Assembly (NCBI GenBank): GCA_017534885.1
Contig: JAFXVR010000006.1
Location: 1 to 64,000, forward strand
DNA from: Clostridia bacterium
Lineage (GTDB): Bacteria; Bacillota; Clostridia; Christensenellales; Aristaeellaceae
Length of the DNA stretch: 64,000 nt
Reading direction: 5' to 3'
Shown here: piece after piece, positions 1-8,881 of the stretch
Layout of the letters: every line of letters begins with the position of its first letter
Numbering within the stretch: the first letter of the stretch is position 1
The notes under the pieces: model-generated
The model's input: the letters and a program-made list of their open reading frames with translations, nothing else
Databases searched by the model: none
What the model was told of the DNA's origin: nothing
Position numbers and translations under genes: made by a program

Positions 1-1
1 T

Positions 2-598
2 ACCGACAGCGACAACGAGCCCAACGCCCCCCTGACCGTCGCCGAGGCGGAAGCCGTCCACGAGATCAGCCCCGACAAGAAATCCATCTTCATCAACAAG
101 CCCACCATTTCAGGTGGCACAGCGCCTTACCAGATTGCCTATAACTGCTATGACGCCCTGTCCGAGCCGGTCAACTACTATTATTCCGACGATGACCGCA
201 CGGCCATGACCCCTGGCTATAACGGCCGCTTCAACGTGTTTGTGGTGGTGACCGATGCCGCAGGCGCGCGGGTGCAGATCGACACAGGCTGGCTGGACCT
301 GACCGGCTACGCCACCGAGCCCCTGTCCGTGCTGGAGGAGGTGGCCGTCAGCGAAATCAGCCCGGACGGACGCTCCATCTTCATCAACAGGCCCACCGTG
401 AGCGGCGGCACGGGCATTTACACTTTCGCCTACAACTGCTACGACACGGACTCCCAGCCTGTCAACTATTACTATTCCGGCGATGAGCGCACCGCCATGA
501 CCCCGGGGTATGACGGACGGTTCTGCGTGTTTGTGGTGGTGTCGGACGGGGTGGACACCATTATCATCAATACAGGCTGGTATGAGCTGAAAAAGTAA
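2..598 (+). CDS. Secreted tandem-repeat protein, C-terminal part (5' end outside window)
   Basis: Open from the window edge to TAA at 596-598, with no start codon visible. The product holds two copies of an ~85-residue domain, at about 59-318 and 349-594. Each opens with EISPD-(K/G)-(K/R)-SIFIN-(K/R)-P, carries PVNYYYS and TPGY-x-GRF, and closes with a T-G-W motif. The same domain occurs twice in the BspA-like protein at 58047-59774, which has a signal peptide, so this protein is probably exported too (inference). I do not recognise the domain as a named family. A strong terminator follows at once. Function unknown. Confidence 0.85.
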   Translation, partial: TDSDNEPNAPLTVAEAEAVHEISPDKKSIFINKPTISGGTAPYQIAYNCYDALSEPVNYYYSDDDRTAMTPGYNGRFNVFVVVTDAAGARVQIDTGWLDLTGYATEPLSVLEEVAVSEISPDGRSIFINRPTVSGGTGIYTFAYNCYDTDSQPVNYYYSGDERTAMTPGYDGRFCVFVVVSDGVDTIIINTGWYELKK

Positions 599-608
599 CC
601 CCTCTCCT

Positions 609-645
609 GCCCCGCGCCTTGTTCGCCCCCGGCGCGGGGCTTTTT
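609..645 (+). terminator. Intrinsic terminator
   Basis: A 10-bp GC stem (609-618 with 631-640) is followed by five T. It lies 11 bases after the stop of the repeat protein and separates it from the ABC transporter promoter. Confidence 0.9.
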
Positions 646-679
646 CTGTGGGCCGCCATGCGCAGATTTGCCCGCCATG

Positions 680-708
680 TTGAAACCCGTCCCCCAAAAT
701 GCTATAAT
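680..708 (+). promoter_or_regulatory. Sigma-A promoter of the metal ABC transporter
   Basis: TTGAAA at 680-685, a 17-base spacer and TATAAT at 703-708, preceded by TGC (extended -10). It lies 76 bases before the ATPase start codon. I see no clear Zur or MntR palindrome. Confidence 0.85.
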
Positions 709-783
709 CCGTCTGAACCTGATGGCACAGCGCCCGCCGCCCTCCGGCGCGGGCCTTCCCTTCCGCTTGTTTACGGAGGCCAT

Positions 784-1560
784 ATGAACGCTCATCCACC
801 GCTTGTCGGCGAAGGCAGGCTGCCGCGGAGCCGCTGCGGGCTCTGCCACATTGATCTGGACCATATCAGCGTCACCCGGGGCGGACAGACCGTGCTGCAG
901 GATGTGGACATGCACATCCACTGCGGACAGCTGACCGTGCTCATCGGCCAGAACGGCGCGGGCAAGACCACCCTGGTGCGGGCGCTGCTGGGCGAGCTGC
1001 CCCACACGGGGCACATCCGCCACCTGAACGAAACCGGGCACCCGGTGGGCCACCTGCGCACGGGCTATGTGCCCCAGCACCTGGATTTCGACCGGGAAAT
1101 GCCCCTGACCGTAGCCGACTTCATGGGCGCGGCCTTTTCGCGGCGGCCTGTGTGGACGGGCCTGAGCCGCTGCACCCTTGACCGGGTCCGGGAGGCCCTC
1201 GCCCAGGTGAAGGGGGAGGAGCTGGCCAGCCGGCCCCTGGGGCGCTGCTCCGGCGGCGAGATTCAGCGGGTGCTCCTGGCTCTCGCCATGACCCCTTCCC
1301 CTGACCTGCTGGTGCTGGACGAGCCTGTGTCCGGGGTGGATCAGAACGGTCTGGCCCTCTTCCTGGACACGGTCACCGAGCTTAAGCGCCGGCACCACAT
1401 GGCCATCCTGCTGGTCAGCCACGACCTGCAGCTGGTGCGGGAGTACGCGGACTATGTGGTGCTGCTGGAGAAAACCGTGCTCTGTCAGGGCGCTCCGGAC
1501 TATGTGTTCACCTCCGAGGCCTTTCAGCGCACCTTTGAAGGGGGGCAACAAGCGTGCTGA
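784..1560 (+). CDS. ABC transporter ATP-binding protein, zinc/manganese (ZnuC/MntB-like)
   Basis: Nucleotide-binding subunit of an ABC importer, 258 aa. Walker A GQNGAGKT at residues 55-62, Q-loop Q98, signature SGGEIQR at 156-162, Walker B LLVLDEP at 175-181 and H-loop H213 are all intact. ATG784 is chosen because GGAGG lies just upstream; the frame is open further upstream but crosses the promoter. Its stop overlaps the start of the permease gene, so the two are translationally coupled. The ABC-3 type permease points to Zn, Mn or Fe uptake. No substrate-binding lipoprotein gene is in the window, so the metal cannot be assigned. Confidence 0.9.
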   Translation: MNAHPPLVGEGRLPRSRCGLCHIDLDHISVTRGGQTVLQDVDMHIHCGQLTVLIGQNGAGKTTLVRALLGELPHTGHIRHLNETGHPVGHLRTGYVPQHLDFDREMPLTVADFMGAAFSRRPVWTGLSRCTLDRVREALAQVKGEELASRPLGRCSGGEIQRVLLALAMTPSPDLLVLDEPVSGVDQNGLALFLDTVTELKRRHHMAILLVSHDLQLVREYADYVVLLEKTVLCQGAPDYVFTSEAFQRTFEGGQQAC

Positions 1561-2393
1561 ACGCCGTGTACAGCCTGCTGGATCTCCTCGGCGTGGAGGC
1601 CCTGCGCTTCACCTTCATGAAAAACGCCCTGATCGCCGTGGTGCTGCTGACGCCCCTGCTGGGCCTGCTGGGCACCATGGCCGTCAACCAGCAGATGGCC
1701 TTCTTCTCCGACGCCCTCGGCCACTCGGCCCTGACCGGCATCGGCCTGGGCATCATCCTCGGCGTCGGCAGCGATCTCATCAGCATGATCGTCTTCGGCG
1801 TCATCTGGGCGCTGGTCATCTCGGCCATCAAGCACCGGGGCAGCGCCTCGGCGGACACCATCATCAGCGTCTGCTCCTCCCTGTCCATCGCGGCGGGTTT
1901 GCTGATCCTCTCCTCCGGCGGGGGCTTCGCCAGGTATTCCAGCCTGCTCATCGGCGACATCCTCGCCGTGCGCGAGACCGACCTCCTCTACCTGCTGCTG
2001 GCCCTCATCGGCGGCGTGGCGCTGTGGTGCGTGATGTACAACGCCCTGCTGCTGACGGGCGTGAGTCCCTCCCTCGCCCGATCCCGGGGTGTGCCCACCC
2101 GGCTGACCGAGGCGGGCTTTGTGGTGCTGGTGGCCGTGGCGGTCATGCTGTCCATCCGCTGGGTGGGCGTGATGCTCATCAACGCCCTGCTGATCGTCCC
2201 GGCGGCCGCGGGGCGCAACCTGGCGCGCTCGGCCCGGGGGCACGCGGCATGGAGCGTGGGCATCGCGCTGGTCTGCGGCATCGCGGGGCTGATGGTCTCC
2301 TACAGCCTGGGCACGGCGGCGGGCGCGGCCATTGTGATCCTCGCCGCCCTGTGCTACCTGCTCTCCCTCATCTGTAAACACAAAAGGGGCTGA
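1554..2393 (+). CDS. ABC-3 family metal transporter permease (ZnuB-like)
   Basis: Hydrophobic protein of 279 aa with about eight membrane segments, of the ABC-3 permease family used for Zn, Mn and Fe. It overlaps the ATPase gene by 7 bases and shares its promoter. Typical features are the N-terminal segment with GLLGTMAVNQQMAFFSDALGHSAL and the late WVGVMLINALLIVPAA segment. It should form the membrane channel of the importer. The following gene starts five bases after its stop, so the operon probably continues. Confidence 0.9.
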   Translation: MLNAVYSLLDLLGVEALRFTFMKNALIAVVLLTPLLGLLGTMAVNQQMAFFSDALGHSALTGIGLGIILGVGSDLISMIVFGVIWALVISAIKHRGSASADTIISVCSSLSIAAGLLILSSGGGFARYSSLLIGDILAVRETDLLYLLLALIGGVALWCVMYNALLLTGVSPSLARSRGVPTRLTEAGFVVLVAVAVMLSIRWVGVMLINALLIVPAAAGRNLARSARGHAAWSVGIALVCGIAGLMVSYSLGTAAGAAIVILAALCYLLSLICKHKRG

Positions 2394-2397
2394 GGAC

Positions 2398-3837
2398 ATG
2401 ACCCCACGCATACTGATCGTGATCGCCGCCCCGGACTGGGCCTGCGCCGAGCCCGCCCTGCAGGAGGCCCACCGCCTGGCTTCGGACGCCCAGCGCCTGT
2501 CCTGCGGCCTGTGCCTGGGCGAGGAACCCGGCCGGCGCCAGCAGCGCGCCATGAACGGCTATCCCGCGCTGCGCTGGGTGAGCGGCATGGAGGACGCCTG
2601 GCAGGCCATGCCCGGCCTCTGGCGCGGGGAGGATCGGGTGCTGATCGCCCCGGCGGACGCCCGCTTTACCCCGCGCTGGGATCTGCGGCTGAACCAGGAG
2701 CTGGAGGCCTGCGGCGCGGGGGACTGCGCCCTGACCGGCTTCCTGCCCGCCGCAACCGACGCGGTGGACGCCGTCTGTCCCGTGGCCGCCGCCGGCTTTG
2801 ACGAGCAGGGCCGCCTGCTGCTGGGCCGGGGCACCCCCCTGCGCTACGCGAAGCGCTCGGAGCGCTCGGCCTTTCTGCACCCGGAGTTCTGCTTTGCGCC
2901 CGCGGCCTTTTTCCGCGCCGCCGCGGAGGCCGGCCCGCCTTACTTCCTGGCGGCCTTCAGGCGGAGATGGCGGCTGTACACCCTGCGGGAGCCCATCCTG
3001 CGCCGGGTGGAGGATCGTCCGCTTCCGCCCTGCGACCCGCCACCGGAGGGCCCGGCCTTAGGGCGCTTCGAGCGCTTTTTCGGCCTGAGCTTCGCCGAGC
3101 GCACCCTCTCCGACCGCGCCATGGTGGGGCTGTGGACCGCCGACCTCACCGCCCGGACTTCCGTGCCCCTGCGGGTTCGCCTGCGGGAGCGCCTGCGCAC
3201 CTTAGATAACGCGGTCAGCCGCCTGGATCCGCTCTGCGTCACCGCCTGCTATGCCGCGCCCGAGGCCGGGGACGCCGCCCTGGCCCGCTTCCGCTACCTC
3301 TCCGGCATCCGCCAGCTGCAGCTGCTCTGCTATGCTGACCGCCAGGCCGCCCTGCGGCTCAAGCCGGTTCACCCGTACATCGCGGAGCTCCGCGCCGGTG
3401 TGGGGCTGCCCAGCCCTGTGCCCGTCAGCCGGCAGAACGCCGGTCGCTGGGCGCGGCTGAGCAAGGCCTTCCTGCTGCAGCACGCCCGGAGCAAGGACAT
3501 GAGCCGCACCCATTATGTGTGGATCGATTACGATTACCTGGGCTATCCCGTGTACCGCAACGCCGCCTTGGACTGGGAGACCGTCTGCTGTGAGCGGGTG
3601 ACCCTGGCCCTGGTGGACGGCGTGCCCGACCTGAGCATGTTCACCGTGCCCCAGGAGCTGCTGCCCCTGCTGACCCGGGAGATCTCCGGCCGCTGCGAGG
3701 AGGCCGCCGCCCAGGGCCTGGGCCTGCCCGGAGAGCGCGCCCTCTGGCAGGGGCTGATGGCCGAATACCCCGAGTGGTTCAACCTCATCCCCCTGCCCAC
3801 CCCCAAGGAACTCCTCTCCCTGACCCTGGGCAAGTAA
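2398..3837 (+). CDS. Hypothetical protein, possibly glycosyltransferase-like
   Basis: Protein of 479 aa with no signal peptide or membrane segment. It begins with a Rossmann-like strand (RILIVIAAPDW). A region near residue 370 has HYVWIDYDYLGYPVY, which recalls the W-I-D motif of HtrL/YibB-type glycosyltransferase-like proteins; this resemblance is by eye and weak. It starts five bases after the permease stop and is probably cotranscribed with the transporter, although no functional link is obvious. Codon use is very GC-rich like its neighbours. Function unknown. Confidence 0.7.
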   Translation: MTPRILIVIAAPDWACAEPALQEAHRLASDAQRLSCGLCLGEEPGRRQQRAMNGYPALRWVSGMEDAWQAMPGLWRGEDRVLIAPADARFTPRWDLRLNQELEACGAGDCALTGFLPAATDAVDAVCPVAAAGFDEQGRLLLGRGTPLRYAKRSERSAFLHPEFCFAPAAFFRAAAEAGPPYFLAAFRRRWRLYTLREPILRRVEDRPLPPCDPPPEGPALGRFERFFGLSFAERTLSDRAMVGLWTADLTARTSVPLRVRLRERLRTLDNAVSRLDPLCVTACYAAPEAGDAALARFRYLSGIRQLQLLCYADRQAALRLKPVHPYIAELRAGVGLPSPVPVSRQNAGRWARLSKAFLLQHARSKDMSRTHYVWIDYDYLGYPVYRNAALDWETVCCERVTLALVDGVPDLSMFTVPQELLPLLTREISGRCEEAAAQGLGLPGERALWQGLMAEYPEWFNLIPLPTPKELLSLTLGK

Positions 3838-3908
3838 CACCTCCAACCTTCAACCTTCAACCTCAGCTGCCTCCCTTCTCCCTCCTCCCTACTCCCTCAA
3901 CCATCCCC
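3838..3908 (+). repeat. Pyrimidine-rich dispersed repeat
   Basis: Tandem CCAACCTTCAACCTT-type units followed by CTCCCT units, between two plus-strand genes. A related stretch with the same CACCTCCAACCTTC start and CAACCTCAGC core lies at 52778-52850. Origin unknown. Confidence 0.5.
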
Positions 3909-3920
3909 CCGAGGTGCCGC

Positions 3921-5270
3921 ATGCAGAAGAACGAGCTGATTTCCCTGGAATGCCTGTCGCTGGGCGCGGATCTGGAAGGCGTGGGCCGGCACGAGGGGCA
4001 GGCCGTGTTTGTGCCGGGCCTGCTGCCGGGCGAGACGGGGCTGGTGCGCATTGTGCGGGTGCAGCCGCGCTACGCCTTCGGGCGGCTGGAAAAGCTGACG
4101 AGCGCCCCCTCGCCCGAGCGCCGGGAGAGCGACTGCCCGGCCTATCCCCGCTGCGGGGGCTGCGCGGGGCGGCACATGCGCTACGAGGCCACCCTCGCGG
4201 CCAAGCGGCAGCAGGTGGCGGACTGCTTCCGGCGCATCGGTGGCCTGGAGGTGGAGGTGAAGCCCGTGCTGGGCATGGAGCATCCCTTCGCCTACCGCAA
4301 CAAGACCGCCCTGCCCGTGGGCGGGACGGCGGAGGAGCCGGTCGTCGGCTTTTACGCGCCGCGCTCCCACCGCATCATTCCGGCGGCCTTCTGCCCCAAC
4401 GCCATGCCCCCGGCCCCGGCCCTCTGCGAGGCGCTGCTGGGCTGGATGCGCGCCGGGAAGATCGCGCCCTATGACGAGGAGCGCCACACGGGGCTGATCC
4501 GCCACCTGGTGGTGCGGGTGAACCGCACCGGGGAGGCCATGGCCTGTGTGGTCAGCCGGGAGCCGCGCCTGAGAGACGAGCAGGGGCTGGTGAAGGCGCT
4601 GAAAGGAGCAGGCGCCGCGAGCGTGGTGCTGAACGTGAACCCGGCGCGCACCAATGTGATCTTCGGCCGGGACTTCCGCACCCTCGCCGGGCCGGACACC
4701 CTTGAGGATACCCTCTGCGGCCTGCGCTTCAGCCTGTCGCCCGCGGCTTTTTTCCAGGTCAATCCCGTCCAGACCGAGCGCCTCTACGGCGAGGTCCTGC
4801 GCCTGGCTGACCTGCGCCCCGCCGACCTCGCCGCCGACGTCTACTGCGGCGCGGGCACCATCACCCTGCTCCTGGCCGGAGCCGCCGGGCGGGTGGTGGG
4901 CATCGAGTCGGTGCAGGCCGCCGTGGACAACGCCCGCGCCAACGCCCTGCGCAACGGCATCGGCAACGCGGCCTTCCACTGCGGCGCCGCCGAGGACGTC
5001 CTGCCCCGGCTGGTGGCGGAGGGCCTCCGCCCGGACGTGATCGTGGTGGACCCCCCGCGCAAGGGCCTCGAGGCGCCCGTCATCGCCGCCATCAGCCGCG
5101 CCGCGCCCCGCCGCCTGGTCTACGTCTCCTGCAACCCCGCCACCCTCGCCCGCGACGCCGCCCGCCTCGCCGCCGACGGCTGGCGTGTCGCCGAAGCCCA
5201 GCCCGTGGATATGTTCTGCTGGACGAGCGGGGTGGAGACGGTCTGCCTGCTGCTGAAGGATGAAGGATGA
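3921..5270 (+). CDS. 23S rRNA (uracil-5-)-methyltransferase, RlmD/RlmCD type
   Basis: SAM-dependent RNA m5U methyltransferase of the TrmA/RlmD family, 449 aa. An N-terminal TRAM-like segment comes first. It is followed by four cysteines of an Fe-S motif (DCPAYPRCGGCAGRH plus an earlier C), the SAM-binding region (DVYCGAGTITL), DPPRKGL, and the catalytic cysteine in VYVSCNPATLARD. Start ATG3921 gives the normal family N-terminus; the frame reads further upstream but only through the pyrimidine repeat. The C-terminus reads ETVCLLLKDEG, and a near copy of that end recurs at 8818-8853 after the UvrA/hydrolase block. I cannot tell RlmD from RlmCD specificity. Confidence 0.92.
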   Translation: MQKNELISLECLSLGADLEGVGRHEGQAVFVPGLLPGETGLVRIVRVQPRYAFGRLEKLTSAPSPERRESDCPAYPRCGGCAGRHMRYEATLAAKRQQVADCFRRIGGLEVEVKPVLGMEHPFAYRNKTALPVGGTAEEPVVGFYAPRSHRIIPAAFCPNAMPPAPALCEALLGWMRAGKIAPYDEERHTGLIRHLVVRVNRTGEAMACVVSREPRLRDEQGLVKALKGAGAASVVLNVNPARTNVIFGRDFRTLAGPDTLEDTLCGLRFSLSPAAFFQVNPVQTERLYGEVLRLADLRPADLAADVYCGAGTITLLLAGAAGRVVGIESVQAAVDNARANALRNGIGNAAFHCGAAEDVLPRLVAEGLRPDVIVVDPPRKGLEAPVIAAISRAAPRRLVYVSCNPATLARDAARLAADGWRVAEAQPVDMFCWTSGVETVCLLLKDEG

Positions 5271-5426
5271 CCCGGACACCGGCGTGAACCTGGATGTGGC
5301 TGAATTGGATGTGACCTCACAAGACGGCGCCCGCAAGGCCGCTGCGCTGCGCCAGGATCATCGCGTGCTTTTAGAAAACGCTCTTCGCTCCAATGCACGG
5401 ATTCCGTGCCGATATCAGGAGAAAAC

Positions 5427-7853
5427 ATGAAGCCGAATGTCGAAATCAAAGGGGCAAGGATCCATAACCTCCGGCACATCGACGTAACGATTCCCAAGAA
5501 CAGGCTCACTGTGATCACGGGCGTTTCCGGAAGCGGAAAATCGAGCCTGGCTTTTGATACCCTTTATGAAGAAGGGCGCAAACGATACCTGATGTTCTCC
5601 GGAACGCAGCTGACGGTCGAGAGCGAGATCACGGTCGATGATATTTCTGGGCTCTCCCCGACGGTTGCCGTGGAGCAGAGGATCATCCGCCAAAGCAACC
5701 CGCGGAGCACCGTTTCCACCAGGACGCAGATCGAAGCGCTTCTTTCGATGCTTTTCGCAAATTTCGGCGTGCCGGACGATGGCTTCGAAACACGGGAACC
5801 CCTCGAAGCGGCGATGTTTCAGAAAAACTCGCCGAAGGGGATGTGCCCGCGGTGCATGGGAAAAGGGTATTACTATAGACTCGATGAAGAAAAAATGATC
5901 CCGGACAGGAGCATCCGCATCGATGAACTGTTCGGCGACATCTGCGACAACGGCCATATGTGGCGGATCCTGGAGCGGTACCGCCGCACTTTCCATAAAC
6001 CGACCGACATTCCTTTTGCGCAGCTGTCCCCGGAGGACTACGATGAGCTGATGTTCGGCCAGGGAAAGCATTATCAGGGGCTCGCCCAGGAAGTCATCGG
6101 TATGTATGCCTGGGGTCAAACAACTTCTTCGGGCACTTCATGGACCAGGAAGATCGATTGCTGTTACAGGGAAGAATGCAGACGCTGCGAAGGTACGGGG
6201 CTCGGCCGCGAGGCCGCCCACACGAAGATCGGCGGCAGGACCATCACGGAGATGAGCAATATGTATCTGGATGATCTGCTGGCCTTCCTCAGCAACCTTT
6301 CGATCGAAAAAACGCCGCTTCAAAAAGAGCTCGAAAAGAAATTGAAGTGCCTATGCGATGTGGGATTGTCGTACCTGTCGCTTCACCGAACGCTTCCCAG
6401 CCTGTCGGGCGGAGAAATCCAGCGCCTGTTCCTCGCGTCGTATATCATCGCCGAAATGGATTCCATCATTTTTGTGTTTGACGAGCCGACGATCGGACTG
6501 CATGAGAATGAAAAGCAGAATCTGCTGAGGATCATCGGAAAGCTGATCGAAGAAGGAAATACCGTGGTCTGCGTCGAGCACGACGAGAGCTTCATCCGCG
6601 CAGCCGACTATATCATCGACATCGGGCCCGACGCGGGCATCCTGGGCGGCAGGAAGATATTTGAAGGCCCGTATCGGGATTTTCTGACCTGCGGGTCTTC
6701 GAGGACCGCGCCATATCTTGCGGGCGGCGCGTTCCCGATCCCCCATGAATATCGGTCCGCCGGCGGCAGGCGTCTGTCGATCCGTAACGCAAATATCCAT
6801 AATCTGCAGGATGTCAGCGTGGATATCCCGCTCGGCGTCATGGTGGGGATCGCGGGCGTTTCGGGCTCCGGCAAATCAAGCCTGATCGCCAACACACTTG
6901 TGCCCGGGCTCAAGGAACTCATGCGCGGGTGGTGCGTCACCGGCGGCGAAAAACCGGGTGACGGAAAGCCCGTCGACGATCCGGAAGACGAGGAACTCAG
7001 CGCGGAATTTGACGACGAAGAAGAAATGATTGCCGCAGGCACCCGGATCCTCGGCCATGAAAATATCCGGAAATGCTATGTGATCGACCAGCGCCCGATC
7101 GGCCGTTCGAGGACATCCTGCCCCGCCACATATACGGGGATCATGGACAGGATGCGCAAGCTGTTCAGCGAATGCCCTGAAGCGAAATCGCGAAATCTGG
7201 GAATCGGCTGGTTTTCGCTGAACAGCAAAGGCGGCTGTCCCGCCTGCCACGGCGACGGCGTTGTGCGCCGCCATGTCGGTTTCGGCAATTTCATTGATAT
7301 CCGGTGCGACCAATGCGGCGGATACGGATTCGCAGCGGAAACAATGTCCGTGCACCTGGACGGAAAGACCATCAGGGACTGTCTCGATATGACGGTTTCC
7401 GAGGCTTACGCGTTTTTCAGGGACAAGGACGGCGTGATCGCCAAGATCCTGAACGTTCTGATCCGCGTCGGGATGGGCTACATCAAGCTTGGCCAGAAAA
7501 CGCCCACGATCTCGGGCGGAGAGAGCCAGCGGATCAAGCTTGCCGGGGAATTGGCCAAAGGCAGAGCGGCCAAAGAGGTTCTGTACATTCTGGACGAACC
7601 TTCCACCGGGCTTTCCTTTTATGATTGCGAAAAGCTGCTGAAACTGCTGAATGAACTGGTGGACATGGGCAATTCCGTGATTCTGACGGAGCATGATACC
7701 CATATGCTTTCAAACTGCGACTGGATCATCGAAATGGGTCCGGCCGGCGGCAGAAACGGCGGCCGCCTGATCGCCGAGGGAACGCCGGCGGAGCTCAAAA
7801 GGAACCCCGCGTCCATCATCGGCAGGCACCTGAAAACCGGAGAAGCGCAATGA
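5427..7853 (+). CDS. UvrA-like ABC ATPase (short UvrA paralogue)
   Basis: Tandem ABC ATPase of the UvrA family, about 808 aa against roughly 940 for housekeeping UvrA. Walker A GVSGSGKS lies at residues 32-39 and a second GVSGSGKS near 480. Both LSGGE/SGGES signatures and both DEP Walker B motifs are present, as is the C-terminal zinc module (CPACHGDG ... CDQCGGYGF). The region between the first Walker A and the first zinc cysteines is short, so the UvrB-binding part may be reduced. ATG5427 follows CAGGAG. Base composition is visibly lower in GC than the flanking genes, suggesting transfer. It is coupled by ATGA to a serine hydrolase. A role in repair or in drug tolerance, as for other short UvrA paralogues, is inference. 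Confidence 0.85.
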   Translation: MKPNVEIKGARIHNLRHIDVTIPKNRLTVITGVSGSGKSSLAFDTLYEEGRKRYLMFSGTQLTVESEITVDDISGLSPTVAVEQRIIRQSNPRSTVSTRTQIEALLSMLFANFGVPDDGFETREPLEAAMFQKNSPKGMCPRCMGKGYYYRLDEEKMIPDRSIRIDELFGDICDNGHMWRILERYRRTFHKPTDIPFAQLSPEDYDELMFGQGKHYQGLAQEVIGMYAWGQTTSSGTSWTRKIDCCYREECRRCEGTGLGREAAHTKIGGRTITEMSNMYLDDLLAFLSNLSIEKTPLQKELEKKLKCLCDVGLSYLSLHRTLPSLSGGEIQRLFLASYIIAEMDSIIFVFDEPTIGLHENEKQNLLRIIGKLIEEGNTVVCVEHDESFIRAADYIIDIGPDAGILGGRKIFEGPYRDFLTCGSSRTAPYLAGGAFPIPHEYRSAGGRRLSIRNANIHNLQDVSVDIPLGVMVGIAGVSGSGKSSLIANTLVPGLKELMRGWCVTGGEKPGDGKPVDDPEDEELSAEFDDEEEMIAAGTRILGHENIRKCYVIDQRPIGRSRTSCPATYTGIMDRMRKLFSECPEAKSRNLGIGWFSLNSKGGCPACHGDGVVRRHVGFGNFIDIRCDQCGGYGFAAETMSVHLDGKTIRDCLDMTVSEAYAFFRDKDGVIAKILNVLIRVGMGYIKLGQKTPTISGGESQRIKLAGELAKGRAAKEVLYILDEPSTGLSFYDCEKLLKLLNELVDMGNSVILTEHDTHMLSNCDWIIEMGPAGGRNGGRLIAEGTPAELKRNPASIIGRHLKTGEAQ

Positions 7854-8755
7854 ACAGACGGGAAGATCATATCTATCAAATGATGGCGTCCGCGCACCAT
7901 CCGCAGATCAACAGCATCGTCGTGTGGGAAGACGGGGAGACAAAGGCGGAATGCTTCTTCAACGGATATACCGCGGCGTCCCGCCACGTGATCCGGTCAG
8001 TGTTCAAGAGCATCCTCTCCGTCGGCATCGGCATCGCGCAGGATGAAGGACTGCTGAACGTCAGGGACAGCGTGAAGAAGCATCTGCCGGCGTTCGGTGA
8101 AGGGCGCGACATGCGGCACAGGCTGATCACCGTCGAGCATCTGCTGACCATGACGTCGGGCATCTTCTGGCAGGGCGGCGTGCATTACCATTGTCCGCTC
8201 ATGGCGGCTATGCGCCGGTCCGGCAGCTGGGTGGATTACATTGCCGACTGCATGGTCAGGGATATGCCCGGAACGGTATATAACTACAAGGAATTCGACG
8301 TGATCCTGCTTTCCGCGATTCTCTCGAAAGTGACAGGGGATGCTTTTGACTATATCAACGATAAGCTGTTTGCGCCTTTGGGCATCCATAACGACCGCTG
8401 GTATAAAAGCCCGGACGGCGTTTATTACTGTCCCGCGCCCGAAAAGGAACAGGAATCCGCCTCCGCCCTGACGGCCGGAGAAATGGTGAGGATTGGGCAG
8501 CTGTTTTTGCAGCAGGGGATCTGGAACGGGAGACGGATCGTCTCCGACGACTATATCAGGTCCGCGACAGCGCCGTCGCCCGCAAATCCCGGTTACGGGT
8601 ATCTGTGGTGGCTGGGCGAAGGCTGGTACGGCTGCCGCGGATTCGGCGGCCAGTCTGTGACGGTGTTTCCCGAACGGGACAGGATCGTCGTCACACAGGC
8701 AACGGTAACTGACAGGCCGCTTTCCTATGAAGATGTGTATTTTGCGGATATATAG
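7850..8755 (+). CDS. Serine hydrolase, beta-lactamase/penicillin-binding family
   Basis: Protein of 301 aa with the class C beta-lactamase fold signature. S50-V-F-K53 is the catalytic SxxK; HLLTMTSG follows near residue 97, and Y144-N-Y146 stands where the YxN motif is expected. No signal peptide is visible, so it is probably cytoplasmic. It overlaps the UvrA-like gene by four bases (ATGA), so the two are translated together. Such proteins can be esterases, peptidases or beta-lactamases; sequence alone does not decide. Lower GC than the surroundings, shared with its partner, suggests the pair moved as a unit. Confidence 0.85.
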   Translation: MNRREDHIYQMMASAHHPQINSIVVWEDGETKAECFFNGYTAASRHVIRSVFKSILSVGIGIAQDEGLLNVRDSVKKHLPAFGEGRDMRHRLITVEHLLTMTSGIFWQGGVHYHCPLMAAMRRSGSWVDYIADCMVRDMPGTVYNYKEFDVILLSAILSKVTGDAFDYINDKLFAPLGIHNDRWYKSPDGVYYCPAPEKEQESASALTAGEMVRIGQLFLQQGIWNGRRIVSDDYIRSATAPSPANPGYGYLWWLGEGWYGCRGFGGQSVTVFPERDRIVVTQATVTDRPLSYEDVYFADI

Positions 8756-8817
8756 GGCTCTGACTGCGTGATCGATTCATACAGCGCAAGGCCGATCGTC
8801 CTGTACTGATCACCGGC

Positions 8818-8853
8818 GAGACGGTTTGCCTGCTGTTGAAGGAAGAAGGCTGA
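8818..8853 (+). pseudogene. 3'-end remnant of a second RlmD-type methyltransferase gene
   Basis: These 36 bases match the last 36 bases of the methyltransferase gene at 5235-5270 at 32 positions and encode ETVCLLLKEEG followed by a stop. Three of the four differences leave the protein unchanged or change D to E, as expected for a once-coding paralogue. Upstream of it no methyltransferase sequence remains. Confidence 0.65.
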
Positions 8854-8881
8854 GCTGGATATGATATCAGCGGAGGCAAAG

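Noticed and set aside
5260..5430. Small plus-strand frame of 56 codons between the methyltransferase and UvrA-like genes
   Set aside because: It overlaps both neighbours and has ATGA with the UvrA gene, but no ribosome-binding site of its own and no recognisable family, so I could not support it.
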